Assembly (NCBI GenBank): GCA_964624555.1
Contig: CAZUXB010000026.1
Span: forward strand, 1-29,904
From: SXRF01 sp964624555
GTDB lineage: Bacteria > Pseudomonadota > Alphaproteobacteria > Rickettsiales > SXRF01
Length of the DNA: 29,904 bases
Reading direction: 5' to 3'
The notes beneath the pieces were generated by a model, which was given only the letters and a program-made list of their open reading frames with translations, had not been told where the DNA came from and did not search any database. The position numbers and the translations under genes are program-made. Every line of letters starts with the position of its first letter. Within the stretch, counting starts at the first letter, position 1. Below, one piece after another: positions 6,162 to 14,473 of the stretch.

Positions 6162-7090
6162 AGCTTATAAAGCCCGTCCATTGCGGTAAGTAGCGGCTTC
6201 CAGTCGAGAAGTTCTCTGGTTTTAGATATATCTGCCTGCAAATTGCCGCAGACACTTTCGGCGACCTCACCTCTTCCTATTGCTTTAAGCATTATTTTCA
6301 CCATGAAGGTTGGGCAGGGAATCAGGAAGGCTTTTTTTCCTTTTGCCTGTGCGATCATTTTTATAAGCTCGGCAGTGGACAGGTCATCCCCATCAGAGAC
6401 GAGGAATTTCTGGTTGCCTGCCGCTTTATGGGTGATGCAGGTTTTTATAAAATCGATAAGGTTATCGATACCCACCATGCTACGTTTATTTTTCAGCGAA
6501 GCAAAAGGCAGCGGGGTGCCGCTATCCACCAGCTTGATAATGGTTTCAATATTTCCTTTTGCGCCTTTGCCATAAACCAGCGGTGGGCGGATTATGACCA
6601 CCTCCATTCCGGTTTCTTTGGCTATTTTGAGTAATTCCCGTTCTGCTTCCATTTTGGATATGGCGTACGGTGTTTTGGGCGATGGTTCGTCATCAGCGGT
6701 GAAGGCTTTTCCTTTGGTAGTGGTTTCGCCACCTACTTTTATGGTGCTTATAAAAATAAAACGCTTTACGGCAAATCTGGCGGCTTGTTTCGCCAGGTTT
6801 ATCGTGCCCTCCGTATTTACAGCGCGTAATTCGTTGATACTATCGACCTTTTTCCCAGCGGTGGAATTTGTTTTTGCGGCGGCATGTATGACCACATCTA
6901 TGCCCCCCAGGGCTTTTTCCCACCTTGTTTTTCCATCTATATCGCCGATAAAAACGCACCGGCTGATTTTTTCCATGTCGTTTTCCATGCTGCGTACTGC
7001 GGTGACAAGCTGGTAGGAGCTATCCCCCTTAAGATTTTCGATTAAGGCCCTGCCGATAAAACCTGTAGCGCCGGTAACAAGAATTTTCAT
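6155..7090 (-). CDS. NAD-dependent sugar epimerase/dehydratase (extended SDR)
   Basis: 311 aa. A Rossmann TGATGFIG motif lies at residues 6-13, with the catalytic Ser/Thr region at about 115 (FISTIKV) and YAISK with Tyr142 and Lys146. The GKGAKGN stretch and the downstream SMVGIDNLIDFI are typical of nucleotide-sugar or lipid-linked sugar epimerases and 4-reductases of the WbpV/WbpK or Gnu-like type. The exact substrate cannot be read from the sequence. It is the last gene of a four-gene minus-strand unit and overlaps the preceding glycosyltransferase by 4 bp (ATGA). Together with the glycosyltransferases and aminotransferase it should act in the cytoplasm on an activated sugar for a surface glycan. 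Its 3' end runs 7 bp into the end of prfC. Confidence 0.9.
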   Translation of the reverse strand: MKILVTGATGFIGRALIENLKGDSSYQLVTAVRSMENDMEKISRCVFIGDIDGKTRWEKALGGIDVVIHAAAKTNSTAGKKVDSINELRAVNTEGTINLAKQAARFAVKRFIFISTIKVGGETTTKGKAFTADDEPSPKTPYAISKMEAERELLKIAKETGMEVVIIRPPLVYGKGAKGNIETIIKLVDSGTPLPFASLKNKRSMVGIDNLIDFIKTCITHKAAGNQKFLVSDGDDLSTAELIKMIAQAKGKKAFLIPCPTFMVKIMLKAIGRGEVAESVCGNLQADISKTRELLDWKPLLTAMDGLYKLQ

Positions 7091-7836
7091 TTTGCTAATA
7101 GCCCTAATAATTTTGCAGGATATTTAGAGTATATTTTAAAGATGTTAGTAGCTATACTGTTTTCTTTACATGCTCGTAATATCTCTTTATTCAATAATAT
7201 ATTGCTGTGCCAGCCAGATGTGCTGACCCCGCCGCTGCGCATCTTCACCAGTATTTCCGGCAAATGTTCATAGCGGATATTAGTGCCGACAAAAGCGCGG
7301 ATGATGAACTCAAAATCGGCGGCAATTTTATAATCCGTCCGGTAGTTGCCAGTATGTTTGTATATATCTCTGGTCAGGAACATCGCCGGGTGGGCGGGCA
7401 TCCAGCCATATGCCATCTTATCCGGTGAAAAGCGTCCTGAATCATAACGGCGGATTATTTTATCCGGCGTACCATCGCGGAAGAACCCGACATCACCAAG
7501 CAGGGCGTCCAGCCTGCCATCTGCCATTTTCTGTGCTACGCGGGTTAGTACATCGTTATGTGCATATATATCATCAGAATTAAGTATGCCTATGACATCG
7601 CCGGTAGCAAGGGCTACGCCTTTATTCATCGCGTCATAGATACCTTTGTCAGGCTCGGAAATGAATTTTGTCACCCGCGCCATATATTTGCCGATTGTTT
7701 CCTGTGTGCCGTCTTTCGAACCGCCATCTATCACTATATGTTCAACATCAGGGTGGGTCTGGGCGGCAACTGATTTAAGCGTGTCGGCAACTGTCCGTGC
7801 ACTGTTATAACAAACTGTGATAACTGAGATTTTCAT
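7087..7836 (-). CDS. Family 2 glycosyltransferase
   Basis: 249 aa with a GT-A fold. The N-terminus MKISVITVCYNSARTV is the canonical GT2 opening, followed by IDGGSKDGT (37-44), EPDKGIYDAMNKG (61-73) and the metal/nucleotide-binding NSDD (86-89). There are no membrane helices, so it is probably a cytoplasmic enzyme at the inner-membrane face that adds one sugar to a lipid-linked glycan. Donor and acceptor are unknown. The start lies 2 nt after the preceding glycosyltransferase gene and the stop overlaps the SDR start by 4 bp, so translation is coupled through the unit. The 3' end is more AT-rich than the body. Confidence 0.93.
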   Translation of the reverse strand: MKISVITVCYNSARTVADTLKSVAAQTHPDVEHIVIDGGSKDGTQETIGKYMARVTKFISEPDKGIYDAMNKGVALATGDVIGILNSDDIYAHNDVLTRVAQKMADGRLDALLGDVGFFRDGTPDKIIRRYDSGRFSPDKMAYGWMPAHPAMFLTRDIYKHTGNYRTDYKIAADFEFIIRAFVGTNIRYEHLPEILVKMRSGGVSTSGWHSNILLNKEILRACKENSIATNIFKIYSKYPAKLLGLLAK

Positions 7837-7838
7837 GG

Positions 7839-9023
7839 CTACTCCCAGCAGCGCCTCTCTGCTTCAAATCCATCTATAATCATGATGACCCCACGCGCAT
7901 AATCCTGCCCGACCCACTTATTGGCACGTATGACGCCTTTTTCGATTCTTACGTTGTCGCTGCGGAAATTCTTAATTACTTCAGCCAGATCTTCCGGAGA
8001 ATGAGGGTCAAAATACTCCGCGCAGTCACCCATCTGTTCGCGCGCTCCGGGAAATTCCGAGGCGATGACCGGGCAACCAAGCGCAAAAGCCTCCAGCGGC
8101 GGCAGGTTTTCCGGGCCGGAGAAAGAGGCGTAAAGCATGGCGCCCGCCGATTTGTATAACCCGATGAGATCATCGGTACTGACAAAACCAAGGAAATGCA
8201 CCTTATCCTGAATAGCAAGTTCTGCAGCCTTTTGAGCTATATAACCCTTATTTCCCTTGTCCGATCCTACAAAAGCCACATCCGGGACTTTGTCCCCCTG
8301 CTTCTTAAGAAGCGCCAGCGCCAACAATATATTCATATGGTTCTTGTGTGCCCAGAACTGTGCCGGATAGAGCAGGAAACCATCTTCCAGGGAGAATTTC
8401 CTGAGTATGGCTGCTTTGTCAATCTCATATACCTTCAGGGCGAATGCTGGCGTTGGGTGTGGTAGTATGGTGATATTATTTTCCGGTATCTGATAAAACG
8501 ACATTATCTCTTTTTTGCCTACCTCGGTTCCGGTTATGATACGCGCAGCCCGGCGTAAATGCCTCCCCAAAAATAGCTCGCGCCACTCCCATACGCCCTT
8601 TGCGCTTACTTCCGGGAACCATGGGTGGGTGCGGTGTTGTATATCCCAGACATTGGCGATATAAGGAATATCCAGTGTATCAAAATTGCCGCCTACGAAC
8701 CACAACAGCTGTACATTCCTGCGCTTTGCTTCCTGTTCCAGGCGGCTGGGAATGCGCCATATGAAATTAAATAGTGGCGATACATGTTTAGCCCTGGAGA
8801 TAAGCCGGCCGAGATTATTTCTTGTTGCAATAACTACAAGCTCAATGTTCTTGGGTAAATTGCGTTTCTTTAGCACAGCGATTGCTTCCGGTGGGCAGAA
8901 GAGAAAAAACTGATGGTGACTTTCCCCGGCTACAGCAAAGAACCCTTCCGCCACATCATTTACGAAAGTATAGCCGCCGCCTACATCTGGTTTGAACTCG
9001 CCGAGAAAAACTCCGACACGCAT
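7839..9023 (-). CDS. Family 1/4 (GT-B) glycosyltransferase
   Basis: 394 aa. The N-terminal half begins MRVGVFLGEFKPDVGGGYTF, a GT4-type acceptor-domain loop. The C-terminal half has YPAQFWAHKNH, VAFVGSDKG, VHFLGFVSTDDL and the EX7E-like donor site GPENLPPLEAFALGCPVIAS (Glu305, Glu311). This is a retaining GT-B sugar transferase. The donor is not deducible; a mannosyl- or rhamnosyltransferase-like enzyme of O-antigen loci is a reasonable comparison. It starts 4 nt after the aminotransferase gene and ends 2 nt before the GT2 gene, clearly one operon. Confidence 0.92.
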   Translation of the reverse strand: MRVGVFLGEFKPDVGGGYTFVNDVAEGFFAVAGESHHQFFLFCPPEAIAVLKKRNLPKNIELVVIATRNNLGRLISRAKHVSPLFNFIWRIPSRLEQEAKRRNVQLLWFVGGNFDTLDIPYIANVWDIQHRTHPWFPEVSAKGVWEWRELFLGRHLRRAARIITGTEVGKKEIMSFYQIPENNITILPHPTPAFALKVYEIDKAAILRKFSLEDGFLLYPAQFWAHKNHMNILLALALLKKQGDKVPDVAFVGSDKGNKGYIAQKAAELAIQDKVHFLGFVSTDDLIGLYKSAGAMLYASFSGPENLPPLEAFALGCPVIASEFPGAREQMGDCAEYFDPHSPEDLAEVIKNFRSDNVRIEKGVIRANKWVGQDYARGVIMIIDGFEAERRCWE

Positions 9024-9027
9024 AGGC

Positions 9028-10134
9028 CTACCTTTTCAAACTGGCGATGGTTTCACAAATATGTTTTATGGTTTTTTCATCCAGAGATGGTGCTGACGGC
9101 AGGTATAAACCGGTCTGCCATAATCTATCTGCCACCGGGCAATCTATTTTCCTGAAGCCGGGGATTTTTTCTAGGCATGGTTGCTGGTTCATTGGGCAGA
9201 AAAAGGTGCGTGTCTCAATACCTTTTTCAGCGAGTTTCGCCATCAACTCGTCGCGCGAAATTCCGAATCCCGGTTCGATGGTCAGGGCATACATCCAATA
9301 GACATTGCGCGCCCAGTCTTTTTCCACCGGCAGTTTAAGACCAGCGATATTTTGCAAATTTTCATTATAGGTTTTTGCCACGCGGCGTTTTGCTTCGATT
9401 ATTTTTTCGATCTTGTGCAACTGTGCGAGGCCGAACGCCGCCTGATACCCGGTCATGCGGAAATTATACCCGGCGCGCTCATGCCGGAAACGCGGCTTGG
9501 TGAAAGCGAGGTTGCGAAGCAGGCGCAGCTTCTCGGCGAGCTCATCATTATTGGTCATGACCATGCCGCCTTCGCCGGTGGTGATGACCTTATTGGCATA
9601 AAAGCTGAAACAGGCCATATCGCCGAAACTGCCGCTCATTTGCCCACGTACCGTTGCGCCGTGTGATTCGGCGGCGTCCTCTATGACCATAATATTATGT
9701 TTTTTTGCTATCTTCATCAGCGCATCCATATCCACTGGGTGGCCGAACAGATGCACCGGAATGATGGCTTTGGTTTTGGGCGTGATGAGTTTTTCGATGA
9801 GCGATAGATCCAAATTCCACGTCTCGTTTTCCGAATCAACGGGAACCGGCAGCGCGTTGTTGTGGATGACTCCCAGAGCGGTGGCGATGTTGGTGCTGGC
9901 GCTGACCAGAACCTCATCCCCCGCCCCTATTCCCGCCGCGTCAACGGCAAGGTGCAACGCAGTGGTGCCGCTGGTTACGGCCACGCCATGCTTCACGCCG
10001 ATATAATCGGCAAAACCCTGCTCAAAATTTTTGATGTAATCGCCAAAACTGCCCGATATCTCACCCTTGCGCAGTGCGTCGGTAACATAATTTATTTCCG
10101 TTTCATCGGTGAATGGCTCGAATACAGGGATCAT
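9028..10134 (-). CDS. DegT/DnrJ/EryC1/StrS-family PLP-dependent sugar aminotransferase
   Basis: 368 aa, full length. The PLP-binding lysine is Lys182 in FYANKVITTGEGGM, and the ring-nitrogen Asp153 is in EDAAESHGA. Other family marks are SGTTALHLA (55-63) and PVHLFGHPVDMD. The overall layout, including the GEISGSFGDYI opening, most resembles GDP-perosamine synthase (GDP-4-keto-6-deoxymannose 4-aminotransferase), but UDP-sugar aminotransferases share it. The enzyme would transfer an amino group from glutamate to a nucleotide 4-keto sugar in the cytoplasm. It is the first gene of the unit with the two glycosyltransferases and the SDR, and is divergent from the cupin gene. No dehydratase making the keto sugar is in the window. 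Confidence 0.93.
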   Translation of the reverse strand: MIPVFEPFTDETEINYVTDALRKGEISGSFGDYIKNFEQGFADYIGVKHGVAVTSGTTALHLAVDAAGIGAGDEVLVSASTNIATALGVIHNNALPVPVDSENETWNLDLSLIEKLITPKTKAIIPVHLFGHPVDMDALMKIAKKHNIMVIEDAAESHGATVRGQMSGSFGDMACFSFYANKVITTGEGGMVMTNNDELAEKLRLLRNLAFTKPRFRHERAGYNFRMTGYQAAFGLAQLHKIEKIIEAKRRVAKTYNENLQNIAGLKLPVEKDWARNVYWMYALTIEPGFGISRDELMAKLAEKGIETRTFFCPMNQQPCLEKIPGFRKIDCPVADRLWQTGLYLPSAPSLDEKTIKHICETIASLKR

Positions 10135-10154
10135 TTTAATATTTGCACAAAGTG

Positions 10155-10182
10155 ATTATAAAGATTAAACGATGGATAGCAA
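10155..10182 (-). promoter_or_regulatory. Candidate promoter for the glycan unit
   Basis: On the minus strand TTGCTA (10177-10182), a 16-bp spacer and a perfect TATAAT (10155-10160). The predicted start point is about 12-15 nt from the aminotransferase ATG at 10134. No Shine-Dalgarno is seen in the short leader. It lies in the 81-bp divergent gap with the cupin gene. Confidence 0.45.
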
Positions 10183-10215
10183 AATTTAACACAACATCAA
10201 AGCAAATAAGCGCAT

Positions 10216-10647
10216 ATGATAGAAGAAATTAAGGATAACGGAGAACTGCTTGCCATTATTCTGCGCGGTAATTTTAACAAGCCGGGGATAACTTTTTTTA
10301 CCCCTGATACACTTTCCCAGCAACTTGCCTATATGAATCACCCGGCAGGGAAGGTTATTCTACCGCACGTGCATAATCCTGTGCCGCGTGAAGTGCATTA
10401 TACGCAGGAAGTTCTGGTGCTTAAGAAAGGCAAGCTTCGTGTTGATTTTTATAATAGCAAGCAAGTCTACCTGTTCAGTCATATGCTCTATGCCGGTGAT
10501 GTCATATTACTGGCTACTGGTGGGCATGGGTTTGAAGTAATAGAAGAGATAGAAATGTTAGAAATTAAACAGGGGCCATATGCTGGCGAAACTGATAAAA
10601 CACGCTTTACAGGTATTTCTGCTGCTGAAGTTAAGCTAAAACAATAA
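10216..10647 (+). CDS. Cupin-fold protein of a polysaccharide locus
   Basis: 143 aa. The cupin metal-site residues are visible in LPHVHNPVPREVHYTQEV (His51, His53, His61, Glu65) and in the second motif GGHGFEVIE (His104). The C-terminal KQGPYAGETDKTRF is a conserved ending in a family often found beside O-antigen or capsule genes. The biochemical role is unknown: it could be a sugar isomerase or epimerase like other sugar-acting cupins, or a regulatory or structural cupin. It is divergent from the aminotransferase and convergent with the methyltransferase, so it is separately transcribed. No clear Shine-Dalgarno precedes the ATG. Confidence 0.82.
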   Translation: MIEEIKDNGELLAIILRGNFNKPGITFFTPDTLSQQLAYMNHPAGKVILPHVHNPVPREVHYTQEVLVLKKGKLRVDFYNSKQVYLFSHMLYAGDVILLATGGHGFEVIEEIEMLEIKQGPYAGETDKTRFTGISAAEVKLKQ

Positions 10648-10665
10648 TCGCTACATTTGTTTTGC

Positions 10666-11481
10666 TCACGCTTTGATTAATCTTTCAAAAATAAATCCTC
10701 TAAAATTAACTGTTCGCATTATTCCACCCATTGGGTCATCAAGCGCAGAAAATTCTGAAATCACTTTATATCTGCGTCCTACAGCGTCAAGCAAAGATAT
10801 TGTTGAAAACAAGCGTGCCGTATAGCTGGAGGAAACAATACGCCTCGTTTGTTTCTGTACGCATATCATGTCTTTGTCGCCTTCTATCACTGGTGTTCTA
10901 TCAATAAGTATATAAGCTGGTTCCAACATAATGGCCTGCCCTATTACGACAGAAAAATCTTTTATATATTGCAGCACGCTGGAAAATATAATGATATCAA
11001 ACTTTCCTATTTTACCGGCCTCCTCTATTGACTTGGTGAAGAACAATTTTCCGTCATTCAGGTGTTTGTTGCCGGCCTCAACAAAATGTTCCTGCTCGAC
11101 CACGCACCACTTGATCGATTTAAGGCCAGCGAACCAGTGCCGGTGCTGGAAATAGGCACTGCCTAGACCGCCACCAAAATCCAATACCCGCAAGTTACCG
11201 TCATTCTCTGCAGCGCAGCGCATGAGTGCGGCAAGCATGGGGTAGCGGTCATCACGCCGGTAGAATAAAACCCCATCGCGCTCGAACTCGGCCTTGCCGT
11301 CGCGCACGGCTATGGTATTGGCCAGGACTTTTTCTAAAATGCTAGAATCGTCATATCCTTTTGTCTGTGCCGCTGCTTCTTCCCACGTAGAAAATTCTCC
11401 GCGAAAACAGCTTCCGTATCCCGTTATGTGCCGCCCGATGCGTATCACTTCCGGTGGTAACCATGCTTTTAATTTTTTCAT
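10666..11481 (-). CDS. Putative SAM-dependent methyltransferase, TIGR04325-like
   Basis: 271 aa. The N-terminal GYGSCFRGEFSTWEEA and GYDDSSILEKV are characteristic of the TIGR04325 putative methyltransferase family, which occurs in polysaccharide loci. The SAM-binding motif I is RVLDFGGGLGSAYF (about 98-111), and FDIIIFSSVLQYI is the motif IV/V region. The likely role is methylation of a glycan residue or sugar precursor in the cytoplasm; the substrate is unknown. It converges on the cupin gene with an 18-nt gap and has its own upstream region shared with the secretin operon. The 3' third is AT-rich, which may mark a horizontally gained surface gene. Confidence 0.87.
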   Translation of the reverse strand: MKKLKAWLPPEVIRIGRHITGYGSCFRGEFSTWEEAAAQTKGYDDSSILEKVLANTIAVRDGKAEFERDGVLFYRRDDRYPMLAALMRCAAENDGNLRVLDFGGGLGSAYFQHRHWFAGLKSIKWCVVEQEHFVEAGNKHLNDGKLFFTKSIEEAGKIGKFDIIIFSSVLQYIKDFSVVIGQAIMLEPAYILIDRTPVIEGDKDMICVQKQTRRIVSSSYTARLFSTISLLDAVGRRYKVISEFSALDDPMGGIMRTVNFRGFIFERLIKA

Positions 11482-11576
11482 TGGCGTTCTTCTTTTTCCA
11501 GTATTGAACGAACAGAATATTTTTATTTTTGATTTTGAACAAATAATTTTTTGGCGCTAACCTTTTATTAATAATA

Positions 11577-11606
11577 TTGTATGATGGTGTATTGCGAACG
11601 TATAAT
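11577..11606 (+). promoter_or_regulatory. Candidate promoter for the secretin operon
   Basis: TTGTAT (11577-11582), an 18-bp spacer and a perfect TATAAT (11601-11606). The -35 is weak. The predicted start point near 11613 gives a leader of about 100 nt that contains the 11643-11668 hairpin. Confidence 0.35.
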
Positions 11607-11642
11607 ATTTATTATTCGGAATTGAATTGTTGCATTGTGCAA

Positions 11643-11668
11643 TTACTAGATATAGTAATATCTAGTAA
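11643..11668. promoter_or_regulatory. Perfect 11-bp inverted repeat in the secretin leader
   Basis: Arms 11643-11653 (TTACTAGATAT) and 11658-11668 (ATATCTAGTAA) are exact reverse complements around a 4-base AGTA spacer. It lies 43 bp before the secretin start. It could be an operator for a dimeric regulator or an RNA hairpin in the leader. It is not a terminator, because no U-tract follows. Confidence 0.6.
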
Positions 11669-11711
11669 ATATATTGTTTTAGTACAACTAATATGTAGGG
11701 TAAGATTGGCC

Positions 11712-13682
11712 GTGAGACAGGTAGCGACTAGGTTCATATCTTTATTATCAGGCGCAGTTTTGCTTGTAAGTTGCGATAATTGGGCTGGCGATGCCGCCAA
11801 GATGGATCCTATTGACCGTGAGGCTGGGCTCACCCGCGATGATTTTCGCACCATGCGCGATGTTGATAGTGTGAAGAAACCTGATCCGACCGCCAATCCT
11901 GGTAACGTTGTCGAGCCGCCGATACCTGACCTTGCCGAGATACTTGCCGCCCCACCAAAACCCAAGATCGGAGAAACGCAGTTGGTCTCTCTCGCGGTGA
12001 CTGATGATGTTCCGCTTAAAGATGTATTGATTGAGGTTGCCAGACTGGCCAAGGTCGATATTGATGTCGATGCCAGTATAACCGGGGGTGTTTCCCTGCG
12101 TGCTACCGATAGGCCGTTTAATGAAGTTATCGACCGCATAGCAGATATGGCTGGTCTGCGCTATAGCATGAAGAATGGTGTGTTGCGTATTGAACGGGAT
12201 ACACCGTATATCAAGCTTTATTCACTTGACCTGCTTAACAGCGAGCGTACTTCTACCGGCAGTATTAGTGTTGGCGGCGCTTCTCTTTCCAGCTCGTCCG
12301 GCGGTTCCTCCAGCGGCGGTTCTTCTGCCAGTATAAATGCTAAGGCCGATAGTGATTTCTGGGCAAAGTTTGAAAGCAGTATTGCTCAGATATTAGCTTA
12401 TACGCCAGAAAAGAGAACTTCTGCTACTACTATCTCGGCACAGCCGGCCCCTCCTGCGGCTGCGCTTCCTGCTTCATCATCACCCGCTGCTCCTTCTTCA
12501 TCTGGTTCTGCCGCTGCTTCTTCTGCTTCTGGTGAAGATAAAGCACCTGCCGCGCCTTCGTCGATGAAACCAATGCAGGCTGCGGTTGCATCTCCAGCGC
12601 CGGCTGCTGCGGCTGCCCCTGCCGCTTCGGCTTCCTCATCCTCATCTTCGGGCTCTGGTGGCACTTTTTATGTTGTAAACCGTCAGGCCTCAACCCTTAC
12701 TGTGTCTGCGACTGCAAAACAGCATGAAATGATACAGCAATTCCTGGATAAGATAGTTGCAAACACTTCTTCGCAGGTGTTGATCGAAGCGAAGGTAGTT
12801 GAAGTTGACCTGAGTGATCAATACCAGAGCGGTATCAACTGGACTAATTTTGGCGGTACCAGCTTTAATTTCTCCGGTGATTTTTCAAAAAATACTGTTA
12901 GTAATACTTCCATTGACGTTCCAACTCTAAGCATATTAAAGAACGATATTTTACGCCGTGGCATTGATCTTTCAGCAGCAGTAAAATTGCTGGATGAATT
13001 CGGTACCACCCGCGCCCTTTCCAGCCCACGCCTTAATGCTGTGAATAACCAGCAGGCAGTTCTTAGCTTTGTTGAAAGTCTGAAATTCTTTGAAGTTAAA
13101 TTGACCACGACAGATGCGGTAAAGGATTCCACAGGGGCTATAACTACTCCAGCCAAGGTTGATGTGACCAGCACCCCGAAAGAGGAGCCGGTTGGCATCA
13201 TACTCAACCTGCAACCATCGATAAATTCCGATACTCAGGAAATAACCATGAACGTTCGTCCAACTATAAAGCGCCTGGTTAAGACAGTTTCTGACCCTGG
13301 TTACGAAGTTGCCAAGGCAACGGCTATTTCTATTGTTGGCGCTTCTTCTGCGGCTGGTGTTGCCTTGGCCTCCACCCATAGCGATTTCCCGCAGATAGAA
13401 ACTCGCGAGCTTGATTCCATAGTTAAGGTAAAAAGCGGTCAGACACTGGTTATTGGCGGCCTGCTGGAGGATAAGATAATTAACACTGATTCTGGTGTTC
13501 CCTATGCTAGTGAAGTTCCGTTGTTTGGAAATCTTTTCAAATCTGTGGATAAAAAGAATACTAAAAAGGAATTGGTCATTTTTATTCGTGCAACCATTGT
13601 CGGCAGCAGCGGTTCTGCTGATCCTTATGACAAGGGAGTGTATGAAAAATTCATTCAGGATCCACGCCCGCTCAAGTTTTAG
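11712..13682 (+). CDS. MshL/PilQ-like secretin lipoprotein
   Basis: 656 aa from a GTG start at 11712, chosen because it places a lipoprotein signal (FISLLSGAVLLVSC, Cys21) at the N-terminus; a TTG at 11706 is an alternative. Domain order: short mature linker; a secretin N0/STN-like domain (about 95-165, VSLAVTDDVPLKDVLIEVARLA); the MshL-type FWAKFESSIAQIL segment; an Ala/Ser/Pro-rich low-complexity stretch of about 80 residues (roughly 236-315); an N1-like domain; then the secretin pore domain with ALSSPRLNAVNNQQA, PVGIILNLQPSI and the terminal VKSGQTLVIGGLLEDK and VPLFGNLF. It should form an outer-membrane ring for a type IV/MSHA-like pilus or type II-like secretion. No pilin, ATPase or alignment-complex gene is present here. 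Confidence 0.9.
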   Translation: MRQVATRFISLLSGAVLLVSCDNWAGDAAKMDPIDREAGLTRDDFRTMRDVDSVKKPDPTANPGNVVEPPIPDLAEILAAPPKPKIGETQLVSLAVTDDVPLKDVLIEVARLAKVDIDVDASITGGVSLRATDRPFNEVIDRIADMAGLRYSMKNGVLRIERDTPYIKLYSLDLLNSERTSTGSISVGGASLSSSSGGSSSGGSSASINAKADSDFWAKFESSIAQILAYTPEKRTSATTISAQPAPPAAALPASSSPAAPSSSGSAAASSASGEDKAPAAPSSMKPMQAAVASPAPAAAAAPAASASSSSSSGSGGTFYVVNRQASTLTVSATAKQHEMIQQFLDKIVANTSSQVLIEAKVVEVDLSDQYQSGINWTNFGGTSFNFSGDFSKNTVSNTSIDVPTLSILKNDILRRGIDLSAAVKLLDEFGTTRALSSPRLNAVNNQQAVLSFVESLKFFEVKLTTTDAVKDSTGAITTPAKVDVTSTPKEEPVGIILNLQPSINSDTQEITMNVRPTIKRLVKTVSDPGYEVAKATAISIVGASSAAGVALASTHSDFPQIETRELDSIVKVKSGQTLVIGGLLEDKIINTDSGVPYASEVPLFGNLFKSVDKKNTKKELVIFIRATIVGSSGSADPYDKGVYEKFIQDPRPLKF

Positions 13683-13713
13683 GCAATTTTAAATATGACT
13701 ATGGGTTCTTTCC

Positions 13714-14472
13714 ATGCTTACTAATATACGTTATATTCTTCTCACCGCTTTGCGTGACTGGTTGTTCATCGGCCTGTTCATCGGTATATTGGTTGCTACG
13801 GCCATTTCGGCAACCCTTGGCAGCACGGCTTTTATTGAAGAAAAAGAAATGACCTTGTCTTTTGCCTCTGAATCGGCCCGTATTATTTTAATGGTTGGGT
13901 TGATTGTTTTTGTCTGTTTCCATATCCGCAATGCTTTTGATACCAAGGAAATTGACGTTATTCTTTCCCGCCCTATTTCCCGTTCCAATCTGGTAATTTC
14001 ATACTGGTTGGGGTTTTCCCTGGTTGGTTTACTCCTTACAGTTCCTGTTTTACTCCTAATCGACATTATCGGGGTTGCTGATTTTGCTGGTTTTATTGGC
14101 TGGGGTGCGAGCCTTGTTCTGGAGATGGGTTTGGTGGTTGCCCTTGCCCTTTTCTCCGCCTTTACCATGCGTAGTGCGGTTACTTCTGTTCTTGGCTGCA
14201 TGGGCTTTTATGTGCTTTCTCGGATGATGGCTTTTTTCGTATTTACCTCTAATTCAGGTATGTTCAACGCTCCCAAATTCATCGTTCTCAAATGGACTTT
14301 GCAGGCAATTTCTACAATTCTTCCCCGCCTTGATTTTTTTGGTAAGAGTGACTGGTTGATTTATGGTTTGAGCAGCGCGCAGGATTGGCAGCTATATGTT
14401 GCACAGACGGTTGTATTTGTACCGATACTGCTTGTTGCCGCTATGATCGATTTCCGCCGCAAGCAGTTCTGA
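13714..14472 (+). CDS. Multi-spanning membrane protein, ABC-2 permease-like
   Basis: 252 aa with about six hydrophobic segments (near 15-40, 55-70, 95-120, 125-155, 160-180, 225-245). The arrangement, with LSRPISRSNLVISYWLGF after the second segment, resembles ABC-2-type permeases of the gliding or copper-maturation NosY-like group. No ATP-binding partner gene is adjacent, so transport is uncertain. It lies 31 nt after the secretin and 1 nt before the next gene, so the three appear to be an operon. Its presence with a secretin suggests a role in assembling or energising an envelope complex, but this is inference. Confidence 0.7.
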   Translation: MLTNIRYILLTALRDWLFIGLFIGILVATAISATLGSTAFIEEKEMTLSFASESARIILMVGLIVFVCFHIRNAFDTKEIDVILSRPISRSNLVISYWLGFSLVGLLLTVPVLLLIDIIGVADFAGFIGWGASLVLEMGLVVALALFSAFTMRSAVTSVLGCMGFYVLSRMMAFFVFTSNSGMFNAPKFIVLKWTLQAISTILPRLDFFGKSDWLIYGLSSAQDWQLYVAQTVVFVPILLVAAMIDFRRKQF

Positions 14473-14473
14473 T

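Larger units (their letters stand above)
11482..11711. other. AT-rich divergent intergenic region before the secretin operon
   Basis: 230 bp between the methyltransferase (-) and the secretin (+), strongly AT-rich. It holds a candidate plus-strand promoter (11577-11606) and a perfect 11-bp inverted repeat (11643-11668). The secretin frame is open back to 11577, but this part has no signal-peptide character and I treat it as untranslated leader. Confidence 0.6.

Noticed and set aside
8913..10155. Plus-strand open frames opposite the glycosyltransferase and aminotransferase genes
   Set aside because: They lie opposite genes with clear catalytic motifs and look like composition shadows.
11577..11711. 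Extension of the secretin coding region back to 11577
   Set aside because: The extra 45 residues would hide the lipoprotein signal peptide, and this stretch is AT-rich with a promoter-like sequence and a perfect inverted repeat.
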